A DNA stretch of 64,000 nucleotides from Ilyonectria destructans (GCA_020740775.1 JAHEWK010000014.1:2170001-2234000), one strand, 5' to 3'; counted from the stretch's first letter, positions 49,931-60,464 are shown. Notes: generated from the sequence alone by a model not told the origin. Numbers and translations: made by a program.

Positions 49931-52900
49931 ATGGCGAAGACTCGACAAGCGTCCAGACCCACACTAACGGACGACCTTGTCCAACGTTTAGGGAGCAGCG
50001 ACACCGATCCGAAGGAGATGAAGGCCCTTAAAGCCTTGTCAAAGGAAATGATCAAGGTCTTCCGAGATGAGCGCCGCCTGTCGCATGTGCGAGAGGCCGC
50101 CGCTCTCGCCCCGTTCACCGCCGCCAGCAATTACCAAGAATTGTCCCGGGCGTTCAATAACGCCATCATTGGGGGCACAGCAGATAGCAACATCCTCGAG
50201 CCCCAGCTCTTGAAGGGGTTCACCTTCGTCCTCCGCTGCGCTGAAGGTACCAAGAGGGACGAAGTAGAACTTGGGTCTGTGGCGGGGAGTTTGCAGGTTC
50301 GATTGAACTCTGCCGTGGAACAGGCCGAGCCTAAATCCCAGTATCAGTTAATTTGTGCTCTGTCGTCCGTCTTGGATGCCATGATAGACCTCAAGACTGC
50401 CGGTCTAAGTCGAGAGAAACTGCACGAGCCACTGCTCAAGCAGCTCGCTACGCTGAGCAAAGATCAAGAACTCCGCCTGGCTCAAGCCGCTGGCTACGCG
50501 TATCAGGCCTTGCTTGGCATCCCCAACGATGAGGGCCCTTACCGAGCGCTCTGGCGCCACACGTCCGCCGTGGTTGAAGGTACAACAAACGTGACAGGTG
50601 CGGTTTCCACCATGGATCCGGCGAAGCTTTTTGAAGGTCTTGCGAAGCTGCAGGACTTGCCGCGTCTGATCTCTTCCATAGTTGACGTGGTCAGGGCTCT
50701 TTCCGGCCTGGCCAACAGCTTAGGAGACACGGCCGACGGTGTGAGGTTTCTGCAGAACCAAAAGAGCTGGTACGTGGCTCTTCGGTTCACCGACATGTTG
50801 ATCCAAGCAAAGGCATTCAAATCTCTGGAAGACTTTCTCCCGAAAGTGCCATGCAGCAAGGAAAGGGAGTTTTTGTGTGGCATCTTCGCGCAGCTCGAGC
50901 AGGCCTGGGAAACTGGAGACCCATCTGTCAAAGGGCAAATTGTTGACTTCTTGGAACGAGTCCTAATTCCAGCAGGATCCGAATCACCTCACCCACGCGT
51001 CTTCAAATGGGTGAAATTGGTTGCCAATACTCTCGGGCGGTCTGATTGGATGGATGCCGTACAACCCGCTCGGAGGTCATGGCATCGGCGGCTGTGGAAG
51101 CAGACGAAGTATGCTTCCACATTTCCTTGCCTGAAAATGCCGGACGAGGCGCTTCCAGCAGACTTACTGAAGCAAGCCTGGCTGTCCTGCATTGAAGTTC
51201 AGGTATTCTACGCAGACGTCAAGATACGCGAGTATTATCTTCAAGATGAGCGCCGCCTTAAGGTGGAACGACTTTCGGGCAAACCGCTGTCGATGGATCA
51301 GTGTTATGTCAACCTTGCGATTGTAGAGCACTCCAGTCACCTGAAACAATCAGACACCAAGCACCAATCTTCCCCGTTTTCGCTCCTCGCACGCCTGAAA
51401 GTTGAAACGCCGCATCAGGACAGCCAGGTCTCTTTGGCTTCCCTCTTTAGCCCGCGGAAAAGACGAGACGGTACGACGGCTCCACCGGAACGGATTTTTA
51501 TTCGAGGACAGGCTGGGGTGGGAAAGACTACTTTATGCAAAAAGATAGTCTATGACAATCTCTACGATAGTACCTGGGCCAGCTCATTCGGCCGTCTGCT
51601 CTGGGTGCCTTTACGCACGCTGAAAGGGAAGTCGTCGGCAGAATACAATCTGAAGGACTGGCTTCGTGCCGAATATTTCCGTACCGGAGACGGAGACATT
51701 TTGGCCGAGGCAGTAAGGCAGGCAGTTGACGACCCTGAAAAATGTGGCAAGACCCTGTTCATACTCGACGGTCTGGATGAAGTATCCCGTGAGTTGGATT
51801 CTGAAACTTCTGGGCTTCTTCAGGACCTCTTGAATCAACCCCATGTCATCATTACCTCCCGGCCCGGAATGAGTATGGCTCGTATCAACCGCATCGACTT
51901 GGAACTAGAGACAGTCGGTTTCTACCCGGAACAAGTGCAGGCATATATCAAGAAGGCAGCGCCTGATCAAGTAAGAGAGATCCAATCATTCCTTCAGGAT
52001 CGTTCGCTTCTTCAGGGCTTGGTCCGAATTCCCATCCAGCTAGAAGCACTCTGTTATAGCTGGGACGCTGGAACATCAAACTCGGGCGGGGCGTCAACGA
52101 CGATGACGACGCTCTATCAGGCAATCGAGCGAAAACTGTGGAAGAAGGATGCTGTGCGGTTAGGAAAACCACATGGAGGAATACCGCTCTCCGTGGACAT
52201 TGCCAAGTCAACTCTGGACAGCGAAATCGCGTCATGGGTAATGCCGGAAGTCAATCTTCTCAGATGCCTTGCTTTCACTGGCCTCTACAGTAACGTCATA
52301 GAGCTCGACAAGAAGTGTCAAGAGCAGGTATGGACACATTGGAATGATATTTCGGAGCATCTCAAACCTAGGGGAACTCCTCCATCATCTCTCGACCTCG
52401 CCACGGTCTCGTTTCTACGCTCGTCAGACACTTCGTCAGATGAAATGGACCGAGGCTATCACTTCTTGCACCTGACCTTTCAGGAATATTTCGCGGCGCA
52501 GTACTTTGTGGAGCATTGGAAATCTAACAATCAGATCCCATGTCTGGCACTGAGCAGTGGAAAGATTGACCCCGTCAGTGCTGAAGATTTCCTTTTGAAA
52601 GAGAAATATAATGCACGGTACGATATTTTCTGGCGTTTCGTCGCCGGCCTACTTCAGCCCCATGGCGACGGGGAACAACTCTGCCGCTTCTTTGAGACGA
52701 TCGAGAAAGAGCCGCGCGACCTTCTAGGTCCTACCCATCAACGGTTGGTCATGCATTGCTTGAGCGAATTGATGTCGCCGAAGGGGATGCCGACTTTTAC
52801 TCCACTTCGAACAAAGCTGGAAGATCAAATGTCACAGTGGCTGTTGTTTGAATGCAACTTCAGAATAACATCGCAATTAGCAGACGAAATGGAATTTCCA

Positions 52901-54040
52901 GAGCAGGTCCTGAACAACGTCTTACAACGAGCATCTAAGAACACGGCAATAAATGTTCTGCGATCACTAGGAAGACGACCAAAAATACCATTGAGCATAA
53001 TAGGACTTGCCACTGATCGGCTGGAAGGCGACGCCTCTCGACCCTTAAGTGTTGCCGCCCTTCACATGCTACATGGTCAACACGAAAGGTTGCCAGACCG
53101 GACCCTGAAAGCCGTGCTTTCACGGTTTGAGGATCAAGACGACTATGTCAGACGGGCGGCGGTTAGAGCTCTCGGAAGTCAGTCGACCTTGCCCGAAAAT
53201 ATCCTAAAAGCCGTGGCAGCCCGGTTTGAGGACCAAGATATAGATGTCAGACAGGCAGCAGCTAAAGTGCTCAAAGGTCAACCAGCCTTGCCTGAAGTTA
53301 TCCTAAAAGCCATGGCGGCACGGTTGGCGGCACCGATTGAGGTTCAATACGGGGATGTCAAACAGGCAGCTGCTGAAGTGCTTAAAGGTCAATCGGCCTT
53401 GTACAAAGAGTTCCTAAAAGCTACAGCAGCACAGCTTAAGCATCAAGATAGGGATATCAGACAGGCAGCAGTTCAAGCACTTAGAGGTCAATCAGCCTTG
53501 CCTGAAGAGATCCTAGAAGCTGTAGCGGCATGCCTTAAGGATCAAAATAGAGATGTCAGATGGGAAGCGGTTCAAGCGCTTGAAGGTCAATCGGCCTTGC
53601 CTGAAGAGATCCTAAAAGCCGTAGCGGCACGGCTTGAGGATCAAGACAGGGATGTCAGATGGGCGGTAGTTGATGCACTCGGAGGTCAATCGGCCTTGCC
53701 CGAAGAGATCCTAAAAGCCGTGGCGGCACGGCTTGAGGATCAAGACAGGGATGTCAGACAGGCGGTGGTTGATGCATTCGGAGGTCAATCGGCCTTGCCC
53801 AAAGAGGTCCTCGGTCAGTTTGCGGAATCACTATACCCTATTTGGCTAGAGATAAGCTTTGAGGAACATTCAAGTTGTTATGTTGCGGATGGAATCGCCT
53901 ACATTGACATGCCAGTAGGTCTCAGAGAGGTTCGTTTGGAAGGTCAGCAAGATCGGTTCAGGGACGCAATTCGGGAAGCGCGAAGGAACTTGGGTATTCC
54001 ACTCCCTGACGCTTCAGGGATGGAATGTTGGATCAAGTGA
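49931..54040 (+). CDS. NLR-like protein: ARM-like N-terminus, NACHT, HEAT repeats
   Basis: 1369 aa in a single uninterrupted exon, unusual beside the intron-rich neighbours. Residues about 1-500 are all-helical. They match in style the ARM-like N-terminal region of ascomycete NACHT proteins (DLPRLISSIVDVVRALSGLA, FLERVLIPAG). NACHT: P-loop GQAGVGKT (526-533), Walker B LFILDGLDE (609-617), sensor-like VIITSRPGM, then a winged-helix-like region and HLTFQEYFAAQYFVEHW. The C-terminus (about 1048-1294) has eight HEAT-type units of 33 residues (ALPEEILKAVAARLEDQDRD). The last 70 residues are non-repeat. STAND NTPases of this kind oligomerise on ligand binding; in fungi several control allorecognition cell death. 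Role inferred from architecture. Confidence 0.92.
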   Translation: MAKTRQASRPTLTDDLVQRLGSSDTDPKEMKALKALSKEMIKVFRDERRLSHVREAAALAPFTAASNYQELSRAFNNAIIGGTADSNILEPQLLKGFTFVLRCAEGTKRDEVELGSVAGSLQVRLNSAVEQAEPKSQYQLICALSSVLDAMIDLKTAGLSREKLHEPLLKQLATLSKDQELRLAQAAGYAYQALLGIPNDEGPYRALWRHTSAVVEGTTNVTGAVSTMDPAKLFEGLAKLQDLPRLISSIVDVVRALSGLANSLGDTADGVRFLQNQKSWYVALRFTDMLIQAKAFKSLEDFLPKVPCSKEREFLCGIFAQLEQAWETGDPSVKGQIVDFLERVLIPAGSESPHPRVFKWVKLVANTLGRSDWMDAVQPARRSWHRRLWKQTKYASTFPCLKMPDEALPADLLKQAWLSCIEVQVFYADVKIREYYLQDERRLKVERLSGKPLSMDQCYVNLAIVEHSSHLKQSDTKHQSSPFSLLARLKVETPHQDSQVSLASLFSPRKRRDGTTAPPERIFIRGQAGVGKTTLCKKIVYDNLYDSTWASSFGRLLWVPLRTLKGKSSAEYNLKDWLRAEYFRTGDGDILAEAVRQAVDDPEKCGKTLFILDGLDEVSRELDSETSGLLQDLLNQPHVIITSRPGMSMARINRIDLELETVGFYPEQVQAYIKKAAPDQVREIQSFLQDRSLLQGLVRIPIQLEALCYSWDAGTSNSGGASTTMTTLYQAIERKLWKKDAVRLGKPHGGIPLSVDIAKSTLDSEIASWVMPEVNLLRCLAFTGLYSNVIELDKKCQEQVWTHWNDISEHLKPRGTPPSSLDLATVSFLRSSDTSSDEMDRGYHFLHLTFQEYFAAQYFVEHWKSNNQIPCLALSSGKIDPVSAEDFLLKEKYNARYDIFWRFVAGLLQPHGDGEQLCRFFETIEKEPRDLLGPTHQRLVMHCLSELMSPKGMPTFTPLRTKLEDQMSQWLLFECNFRITSQLADEMEFPEQVLNNVLQRASKNTAINVLRSLGRRPKIPLSIIGLATDRLEGDASRPLSVAALHMLHGQHERLPDRTLKAVLSRFEDQDDYVRRAAVRALGSQSTLPENILKAVAARFEDQDIDVRQAAAKVLKGQPALPEVILKAMAARLAAPIEVQYGDVKQAAAEVLKGQSALYKEFLKATAAQLKHQDRDIRQAAVQALRGQSALPEEILEAVAACLKDQNRDVRWEAVQALEGQSALPEEILKAVAARLEDQDRDVRWAVVDALGGQSALPEEILKAVAARLEDQDRDVRQAVVDAFGGQSALPKEVLGQFAESLYPIWLEISFEEHSSCYVADGIAYIDMPVGLREVRLEGQQDRFRDAIREARRNLGIPLPDASGMECWIK
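53075..53815 (+). repeat. 99-bp tandem units encoding HEAT repeats
   Basis: The GGTCAA(T/C)CGGCC anchor recurs at 53075, 53177, 53276, 53387, 53486, 53585, 53684 and 53783. Most spacings are exactly 99 bp; one is 111 (a 12-bp insertion) and one 102. The last three units are almost identical in DNA. Older units at the 5' side are more diverged, so growth seems recent at the 3' side. Confidence 0.92.
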
Positions 54041-54189
54041 AATACGGCTGCACGATGAATCCAGGATCCCAGACCATAGCGCCATTCAAGTCGAGATGCC
54101 CCATGTACTCAACCAATGAATGGCCGCTATACAGAGGCAACGCTAGAATAAGTGATTAGTGGTTGGGCGTTTAGATCGCACGTTCGCAT

Positions 54190-54775
54190 CGTGAACGGTT
54201 GTGCTAGATCATCAGGATGTGTGCTTTATCGACGGTTGGAGATCGCGGAATAAGCACGCGTTACATAGTGTTGTATGCTTCTTTCGAGATGAGGATAGCA
54301 AGACCCGCAAGCTCATTCTGGGAGTGCCTGAGCTGACAGTTTGACACTTCGGGGCCAATATCGGACATGAGATCGTTTAAATACTCGAGTCGTGCGAGAT
54401 TCCAGAGGAGAAAATCGGGTACTTTACGCTTGACAACGCACTAAACAACGATGCTGCAATGGATACCATTTGGGAGAGATTCGGGTTCCGTGGCAGGAAA
54501 CGGCGGGGCCGTTGGTTTGGCCGCATAGTCAATCTTGTGGTTAAGGCCATTCTCTTTGGAAGGGATGCTGGCGCATTTGAATCCCGGTTGGAACGTGGGG
54601 ACGTCTTGGCCGCGACTGAGCATGAGTTTTGGCAGAAGAGAGGCTCAGTCGGCAAACTTCGTAATCTTGTAGTACAGTGGCCAGCTCAGGGGTACTACAT
54701 ATATCAACCACAGCACCTCATTGATAGCCAGGATGAGTCCCGTCGAGCGACCCGTTCTGTGCCTACTCTCTAGGA
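54190..54775 (+). mobile_element. hAT-family transposase fragment, inactivated
   Basis: Broken frames read in order: SRNKHAL, then RKLILGVPELT, a stop, HFGANIGHEIV, a stop, and EKIGYFTLDNALNNDAAMD. The longest frame (54459-54773) continues with FGFRGRKRRGRWFGRIVNLV. These are the RNase H-like core motifs of fungal hAT transposases, including the DNA(L/S)NND aspartate and the R-RC-x-HxxNL-like region, here altered (GRWFGRIVN). At least two stops and a frame change show it is dead. No terminal inverted repeats were found. It lies immediately 3' of the NLR-like gene. Confidence 0.8.
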
Positions 54776-55876
54776 TAGGTCTTGACGATTGCCTACGCGT
54801 GCCACACTCCAGTCGCCCACCGAGTAGTCGCCCACCGAGCAGTGAGCGACCCAACGCGCCCACGATGAGCGATGCCCTACAGTAGCGCTATGAGAGCACT
54901 AACCGCTGACATCGACGGGAGCATCCCCTATTCTAAGATCTAGACGATTTCCTGTTGATCTGATTCAACTTTTATTATATATATCCTAAATTCATTACAG
55001 GAATACACCTCGCCGTGTTCTAATACGTCAGGTGTCGATGATTCTTGTGCTCGATCTGTTGTCAGGCTATCATGTTTGATGTTAGATTAAGTACTCTAGA
55101 TTTTTAATACCAGGCTCGGGCTGAAATATGACTACGATGAGGTGTTTACTGTCATTGGGTACAACACTAGGATGGTGTATTTCTTAATTTCCACCGATTC
55201 ACAAATCCTGGCCGCATATTTGGCCGATTTCATTCCTACTCAATCAACAAGCCCGAGGTTCGCGCGGACCTCGATTCCGGCCATAAACTACCTTGGTGAT
55301 GTGCACATTTTAAGTCAAATACAATGCGGTCAGCCGCTAAGCGCCGAGTCTCCGCCCCCACAGCTCACTTCGTTAGGAACCCGCCCGGCCCCAACTGTGG
55401 CCGCGTCTGCGACGGTGGCCAGTAAGATCTTAGACCAGGGCAAGAATAACCCCGATTTAACTTCATATTTACTTTTCCTGCTGTTGGTGGCTAAAGGAGT
55501 CCTTTAGAATCGACGTAGTTGGGTCTGTTGGTCGCGAGGCTCCAGCAAAAAGGCGCAACTCAGGCAGGGCATCTGACAAGCCATACAGCAAAGCTATGCA
55601 CCGAGAACCAACGAGTTCGAGCCTGATGGAGACAGCTGAAAACGGCGGCGCCTGAAGTCTCGGATGGAATTTGGGGGAAAATACAACTGTAGCGAATGGC
55701 GAGCGAGTTGTGTACATATAGCCGCATGCGTGCGCTCTGTGAACACCATCACGGCTTTCCTCCAACACCGCATGGTTGATGAATTCTACGAGGCCGAGTC
55801 CCAAATTGAAGACTTTATAGCATTGACGGATCCCTTTTCTCTTCTATTTGCCTCTTGAACCCGAGCTCTCGACGAA
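54776..55876. other. Intergenic, possibly more transposon debris
   Basis: 1.1 kb. A repeated GTAGTCGCCCACCGAG occurs at 54825-54842. Short frames (55142-55507, 55469-55804) lack motifs. The end is the promoter of the membrane protein gene. Confidence 0.5.
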
Positions 55877-57682
55877 ATGTCAAAGGATCTTTATCTTGAC
55901 TTAGTAGCCGCCGTTCTTCTCCTCGCGGCCATTGGGTCCATCGTATACGTCAATGTATTCAAACCACACATCACAGACTCAGGGCCCCTGTCAGAAGCCT
56001 GGGGCAGGGCCATTACTTTCGGAGTGACGGCGATCGCAACTGTGTTCACCACCGTTGTCAGTAGCCAGATACAGCGTCTGATTTTACGGAGCTTCGAAAA
56101 TGACCTGCGAGATCTTAATGCGCCTTCGATCAGCTTTGAATCACAACAATCGAAAATCAAAAGCATGGAAACTAAGTGGCGAGGTGCTTTGAAGATTGAC
56201 AGCCTGGGTGAGAAGCTGAAATGCCCCAACCTACGGTACCTTCTTATTTTCACCATCTGCGGCTTCAACACTACATCCATCGTTACCGCGCTTACACCAT
56301 CTGTGGCGACTCGAAATGTGTATTATCAGGCCGTAATGTCCAGTGGAATTGTCCCTGAGTACGCATTCAGTTCAGCTCCCCTCCCATGCGCTGGCAGAGC
56401 TCCTCCCGACACGGTATCCAGCAGTGAGACGTATAGCTGGACATACGACAACGGAAGTGTATTCTTCTCCGCAAACAGCCCTGACTGTCCGATCTCCAAG
56501 GTTCTTGATCTCATTCCATCGATCAACACCATAAACACATCAGACTACGTTTACCTGGACTCGGGAGCAGCAGTCAAGCGATCAGCCATTGGGGCGCCTG
56601 TATCGACACATAACGGAACCTCGTTTAATGCCCTGCTGGCCAAATACGGGAGTTCGCTGGTTCGGACTCGGCAGTGCGTACCGGTTGTAACATCCAACCC
56701 CGTCAAGTGCCGTAAGGGTGGCCGCATCGAGACTCTCTCCACAAATGAGGTCACCCTTGAAAGCGGTGTCGATGAGACTGGGCTATGGAACCAGGAGCAA
56801 TATAACGCGACCTTTTCATCGCGCAACTTCACACACGATAGCGTCATGGTCAACTATCAGTGGTTAAAACCAAACACCACGTCAGACGCAGACGGCTTAG
56901 ATGCTATCGGACTCTCCCTGCTGGCATTTGCCGCGTACGACCCCAATGGAAGTCAGGCCTATACGGATGTTCTTGCCGGCGCTATGAATGACGATGATCC
57001 AGATAGAACAACGGTAGGTGTTTTAGGCTCGAGTTATGTTGTCACATGCACTCTGGATGCGCGGAAAGTATTTGGCTACCGCATGGTAACTTTGAATCTG
57101 GACTCGATTGGAGATGGCATTGGCACTAACTTTGCCTACTACCTTGAGGGAGGAGAAGTTTGTACGCCCGAAAACAACGTTATCAGCGACGTCTACCTTG
57201 CAACCGCTGCCCGTGCCAGCCAGGCCTCCGTTTTGGAAAACAGGGGGGAGAGTGGATACATCGCGACAATCCGGGCAGCCGCTGGCTTCAACCGCGGGCC
57301 TCCATACGCGTTCAACAACAGTGAAAATGCCCTTGAAGACGTCTTGGGTCTCGCAGTCGGCATTTCCATTGCCAACCTACCTCTCGAGGAGAAGGATAGC
57401 CCAACTCAGTCCCTTGCATCCGTTCAAGCCATGAGACTCGGTAGCGGTACGGGTGCTTTCTACCTGCTTTTGATTCCATCCCTATCGAGCCTTGTCATCT
57501 TAGTCGTACTGTTAGTGCGAAGCATTCGGGGTGGCTGGGCACCCGGAGGACGAATGAACTCGGCGTCTGCGGGGTATTCTACGGAGGATTCTACGGGAGG
57601 GTCGACGCAGAAGTGGACAGACCGATACGCAGCTGAGAGTCTTTATCAATTAATGACTTTGACAAGTCACCAGCGGAGGTGA
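55877..57682 (+). CDS. Unrecognised membrane protein with large glycosylated loop
   Basis: 601 aa, single exon. Helices are predicted by eye at about 9-29, 45-63 and 114-136 and near the C-terminus at 527-550 (YLLLIPSLSSLVILVVLLVR). The roughly 390 residues between the third and fourth helices have several N-x-S/T sites and cysteines, so they are likely outside the cell or in a lumen. The cytosolic tail of about 50 residues is Ser/Thr/Gly-rich. This topology resembles other fungal proteins of unknown function, but I do not recognise a family. It lies near the NLR-like gene and the dead hAT element and is transcribed the same way. No function proposed. Confidence 0.8.
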   Translation: MSKDLYLDLVAAVLLLAAIGSIVYVNVFKPHITDSGPLSEAWGRAITFGVTAIATVFTTVVSSQIQRLILRSFENDLRDLNAPSISFESQQSKIKSMETKWRGALKIDSLGEKLKCPNLRYLLIFTICGFNTTSIVTALTPSVATRNVYYQAVMSSGIVPEYAFSSAPLPCAGRAPPDTVSSSETYSWTYDNGSVFFSANSPDCPISKVLDLIPSINTINTSDYVYLDSGAAVKRSAIGAPVSTHNGTSFNALLAKYGSSLVRTRQCVPVVTSNPVKCRKGGRIETLSTNEVTLESGVDETGLWNQEQYNATFSSRNFTHDSVMVNYQWLKPNTTSDADGLDAIGLSLLAFAAYDPNGSQAYTDVLAGAMNDDDPDRTTVGVLGSSYVVTCTLDARKVFGYRMVTLNLDSIGDGIGTNFAYYLEGGEVCTPENNVISDVYLATAARASQASVLENRGESGYIATIRAAAGFNRGPPYAFNNSENALEDVLGLAVGISIANLPLEEKDSPTQSLASVQAMRLGSGTGAFYLLLIPSLSSLVILVVLLVRSIRGGWAPGGRMNSASAGYSTEDSTGGSTQKWTDRYAAESLYQLMTLTSHQRR

Positions 57683-57880
57683 TGAGATTCACATGGTTGT
57701 CCATTCAGATGGCTGTAACAATATATCAACATTCAATTGTCTAAGCTCAATTGGTCCGTTACGAGAAACCCGTAGAATCGGTCTCGCATAGCTGGAAAGA
57801 ATTGAAGTGTCGCCTGACTTGCTCCGCAACGATTCACCGTCACCCGCTCCATAGACCACTCGCAAATCAGGCTAGTTCAA

Positions 57881-58020
57881 TATGACTCGGCCAAGTGGGC
57901 AGATTCCTCAAGCTGTCGAGTCAGAAGCGTGCTGTGCCGCATTTGAAGCCGGAGCTAAACAATACCAATAGTGGGCACCGATACTCCCCGATCGGCACCA
58001 CACCGATACTCCCCGGCCCA
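57881..58020. repeat. Dispersed repeat copy 2, with two CGG-N7-CGG-type motifs, before the GH51 gene
   Basis: It matches copy 1 (36585-36740): ATGACTCGG...GTCGAGTCA arms, GAAGCGTGCTGTGCCGC, GAAGCCGGAGC. Then CACCGATACTCCCCG at 57976-57990 and the exact 18-mer at 57998-58015, separated by ATCGG. It lies 200-340 bp before the arabinofuranosidase ATG. The remainder of 57683-58215 holds no gene. Confidence 0.65.
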
Positions 58021-58215
58021 CTTTCGGAGGGTCGGGATAGCCTCCGAAGTGCTTCATTTGGAGATGTGTGTCGTGAGCCGACAAATCGTCTTTGACTCAA
58101 GGGATTTCTGATTCATATTCTTTGTGTGTGATCATTGATTGTTTAAAGTGTTCTACCTTGACTCCATTTTCTCCTGTTTGAACCGTATTCTCACCAGTCT
58201 TTCATTCTCAACACT

Positions 58216-59913
58216 ATGACCTCCCTTACAATTCTCTCGAAGGAGGAGGCATCCTCCTCCATCTCTTTCAATCCCGCCAACACTATTAGCGATATCAACC
58301 CCCTCATTTATGGCGGCTTCACCGAGTGAGTTGTATCAAATGTATAGACAATCAGACCGCTAACATCTCCAGACACATGGGCCGGTGTATTTACGGTGGC
58401 CTTTATGAGCCGGAGAACCCCAACGGCCTCTCAGATGAGAACGGATTCCGCAAGGACGTCATCTCGTGTTTCAAAGAGCTCCAGGTCCCAGTAGTTCGCT
58501 ATCCCGGCGGCAACTTCTGCGCCACCTATCGCTGGCAGGACGGCATTGGCCCCAAGGAGAAGCGGCCAACTCGGCCTGAGCTTGCTTGGGACGGCATTGA
58601 GCCCAACACCTTTGGCACTGATGAGTTCATGGCTTGGTGCAAAGTCGTGGGTGCTGAGCCGTACCTGTGCTTGAACATGGGTACGGGTACCTTGGAGGAT
58701 GGACTTGCGTGGCTGGAGTACTGCAACGGTACTAAAGATACTTACTACGCGAACCTTAGAAGGCAAAATGGTCACGAAGAGTCATATGGTGTTAAATATT
58801 GGGCGCTTGGAAACGAAATGTGGGGACCATGGTAAGTGATATCCTTCGCAATACGGGTGCTGAGTACTAACCAACTCCAGGCAAGTCGAGCAACATTCAA
58901 AAGAGGATTACGCAAAGAAGGCCATTCAGTGGGCAAGGGGTAGGAAACCTCCGCTCACAACTTAAGACTGATACTAACGACCATCAGCTTTGAAACTTCT
59001 TGATCCGTCAATCACCCTTATTCTCTGCGGAAAAGACGGCTACTCAGACTGGGATCGCTACACGCTCCAGCAGTGTATCCGATGGGTCGACATGCACTCA
59101 ATCCACTTTTACTCCATGGGAAAGGGACACTACACGAACATCTCGTCTGTTTACGCCGCGGAGCGTGCCATCCAGGTTTGCTCGTCTCTCATTGACCTCG
59201 CTCGATGCGAGTTCGACCTGTCACCCTTCCCCGACGTAGAGCTCATTTCCACCAAGCCCAAGAGCAAAAAGCGCCCAACCATCTGCTTCGACGAGTGGAA
59301 TGTCTGGGATCCTGAGCGCGCGCCTGGAAACAAGGGTGCCGAGGAACTTTATACCCTGAGCGATGGTCTGGCTGTAGCCATCTGGCTAAACATCTTTATC
59401 CGCAACGCTAAGGAGCTCGGTATGGCTACCATCGCTCAGAGCGTCAACGTCATTGCACCCCTTATGACGACCCCCAAGGGTGTTTGGAAGCAAACGACCT
59501 ACTTCCCTCTGCTACTCTTTTCCAAGTACATGCGCGGCAAGTCAGTCTCCGTGCATGTTCGGACTGAGACTTACCAGGGTAAAACGTTCCCGGAGTGGGT
59601 TGAATCCACATGCGTCGTGCCCAAGCTTGACGTCAGCGCCGCTGTTGATGATGGGTGGATGAACGTGGCCGTCGTCAACACAGACGATACGAAAAGCTTT
59701 GCAACGCAGTTCGGTAGTATTGAGAAGGGCGTCGAAGTCCAAGTGTTTTCCATGGGTGGTGAGGAGTTTGTTGCGACGGACGCCAATTCCGAGGACGATG
59801 AGAAAATCACCATCAGGGAGTCGATATGGATCGCTACAGGAGATGTGTACACATTTGAGCGTCTGAGCTTTACGCTGCTACGTTGGAAGCTCTCTGCCAC
59901 GCCTGGCAATTGA
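58216..59913 (+). CDS. Alpha-L-arabinofuranosidase, GH51, intracellular type
   Basis: Exons 58216-58325, 58373-58831, 58881-58939 and 58988-59913 give 517 aa. The (beta/alpha)8 domain has acid/base E185 in WALGNEMWGPW, split over intron 2. The nucleophile E312 is in ICFDEWNVWDPER. The typical GH51 opening IYGGLYEPENPNGLSDENGF and VPVVRYPGGNF are present. A beta-sandwich ends the protein. The roughly 500-residue length and lack of signal peptide match the bacterial-like intracellular GH51 enzymes, which release arabinose from imported arabino-oligosaccharides, rather than the long secreted fungal forms. It is followed by a Zn2Cys6 regulator on the same strand and preceded by the repeat with CGG motifs. 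Confidence 0.95.
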
Positions 59914-60464
59914 AAAATGCGTCTTAGGCCTTGGGAGGCTAGCAATAATTAGATAGGTCAAGTTGGTATATTATTATAGATATCATTTGCAGATTACGCT
60001 TTGTAATAGCCTCTCCAGACCTTTACAATACGACGCCAAAATAAACCCCGGATACCTCGGTTACCTATCCCGTCAGCATGACATCGATTATCCGCACGAT
60101 ATTAATAATGAAGCAGAGAGATAGATAATCGATGTCAATCATCCATTGTACCCCTCGCTGTAGGGTGGCAATTCCTCGGCATAACGACTCAAAAGACTTC
60201 TAGCTTCTGTCTCCTCCATCCTTGTCACTTTGTACTCTCCTCCACTACGCTAAGCCGGACCGACCAATAAGCCGTTAGTTAGCACAATGACGATCCATCT
60301 TCGTGGGGCTTCTGGTTGAACGACGGCTTCTTCTCATCCACTGTTTTTTTATCAGATAAGACCCAGCATCGTCACCTGACATCATCGAATCGAATGATAA
60401 CGAGATAACCAACGTCGAAATCTTCAATGACTATTGGGCTAGAGTCCCGCGTCCAGGTGTTGCA
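59914..60464. other. Intergenic, no supported gene
   Basis: 550 bp between the arabinofuranosidase and the regulator: 3' flank and promoter. Nothing specific was recognised. Confidence 0.6.

Noticed and set aside
41840..54040. A secondary-metabolite cluster built around the NmrA-like and SDR genes
   Set aside because: No PKS, NRPS, terpene synthase or prenyltransferase is present, and the genes are separated by transposon debris.
55142..55804. Two frames of about 110-120 codons on opposite strands
   Set aside because: Mutually overlapping, no motif, and next to transposon remains.
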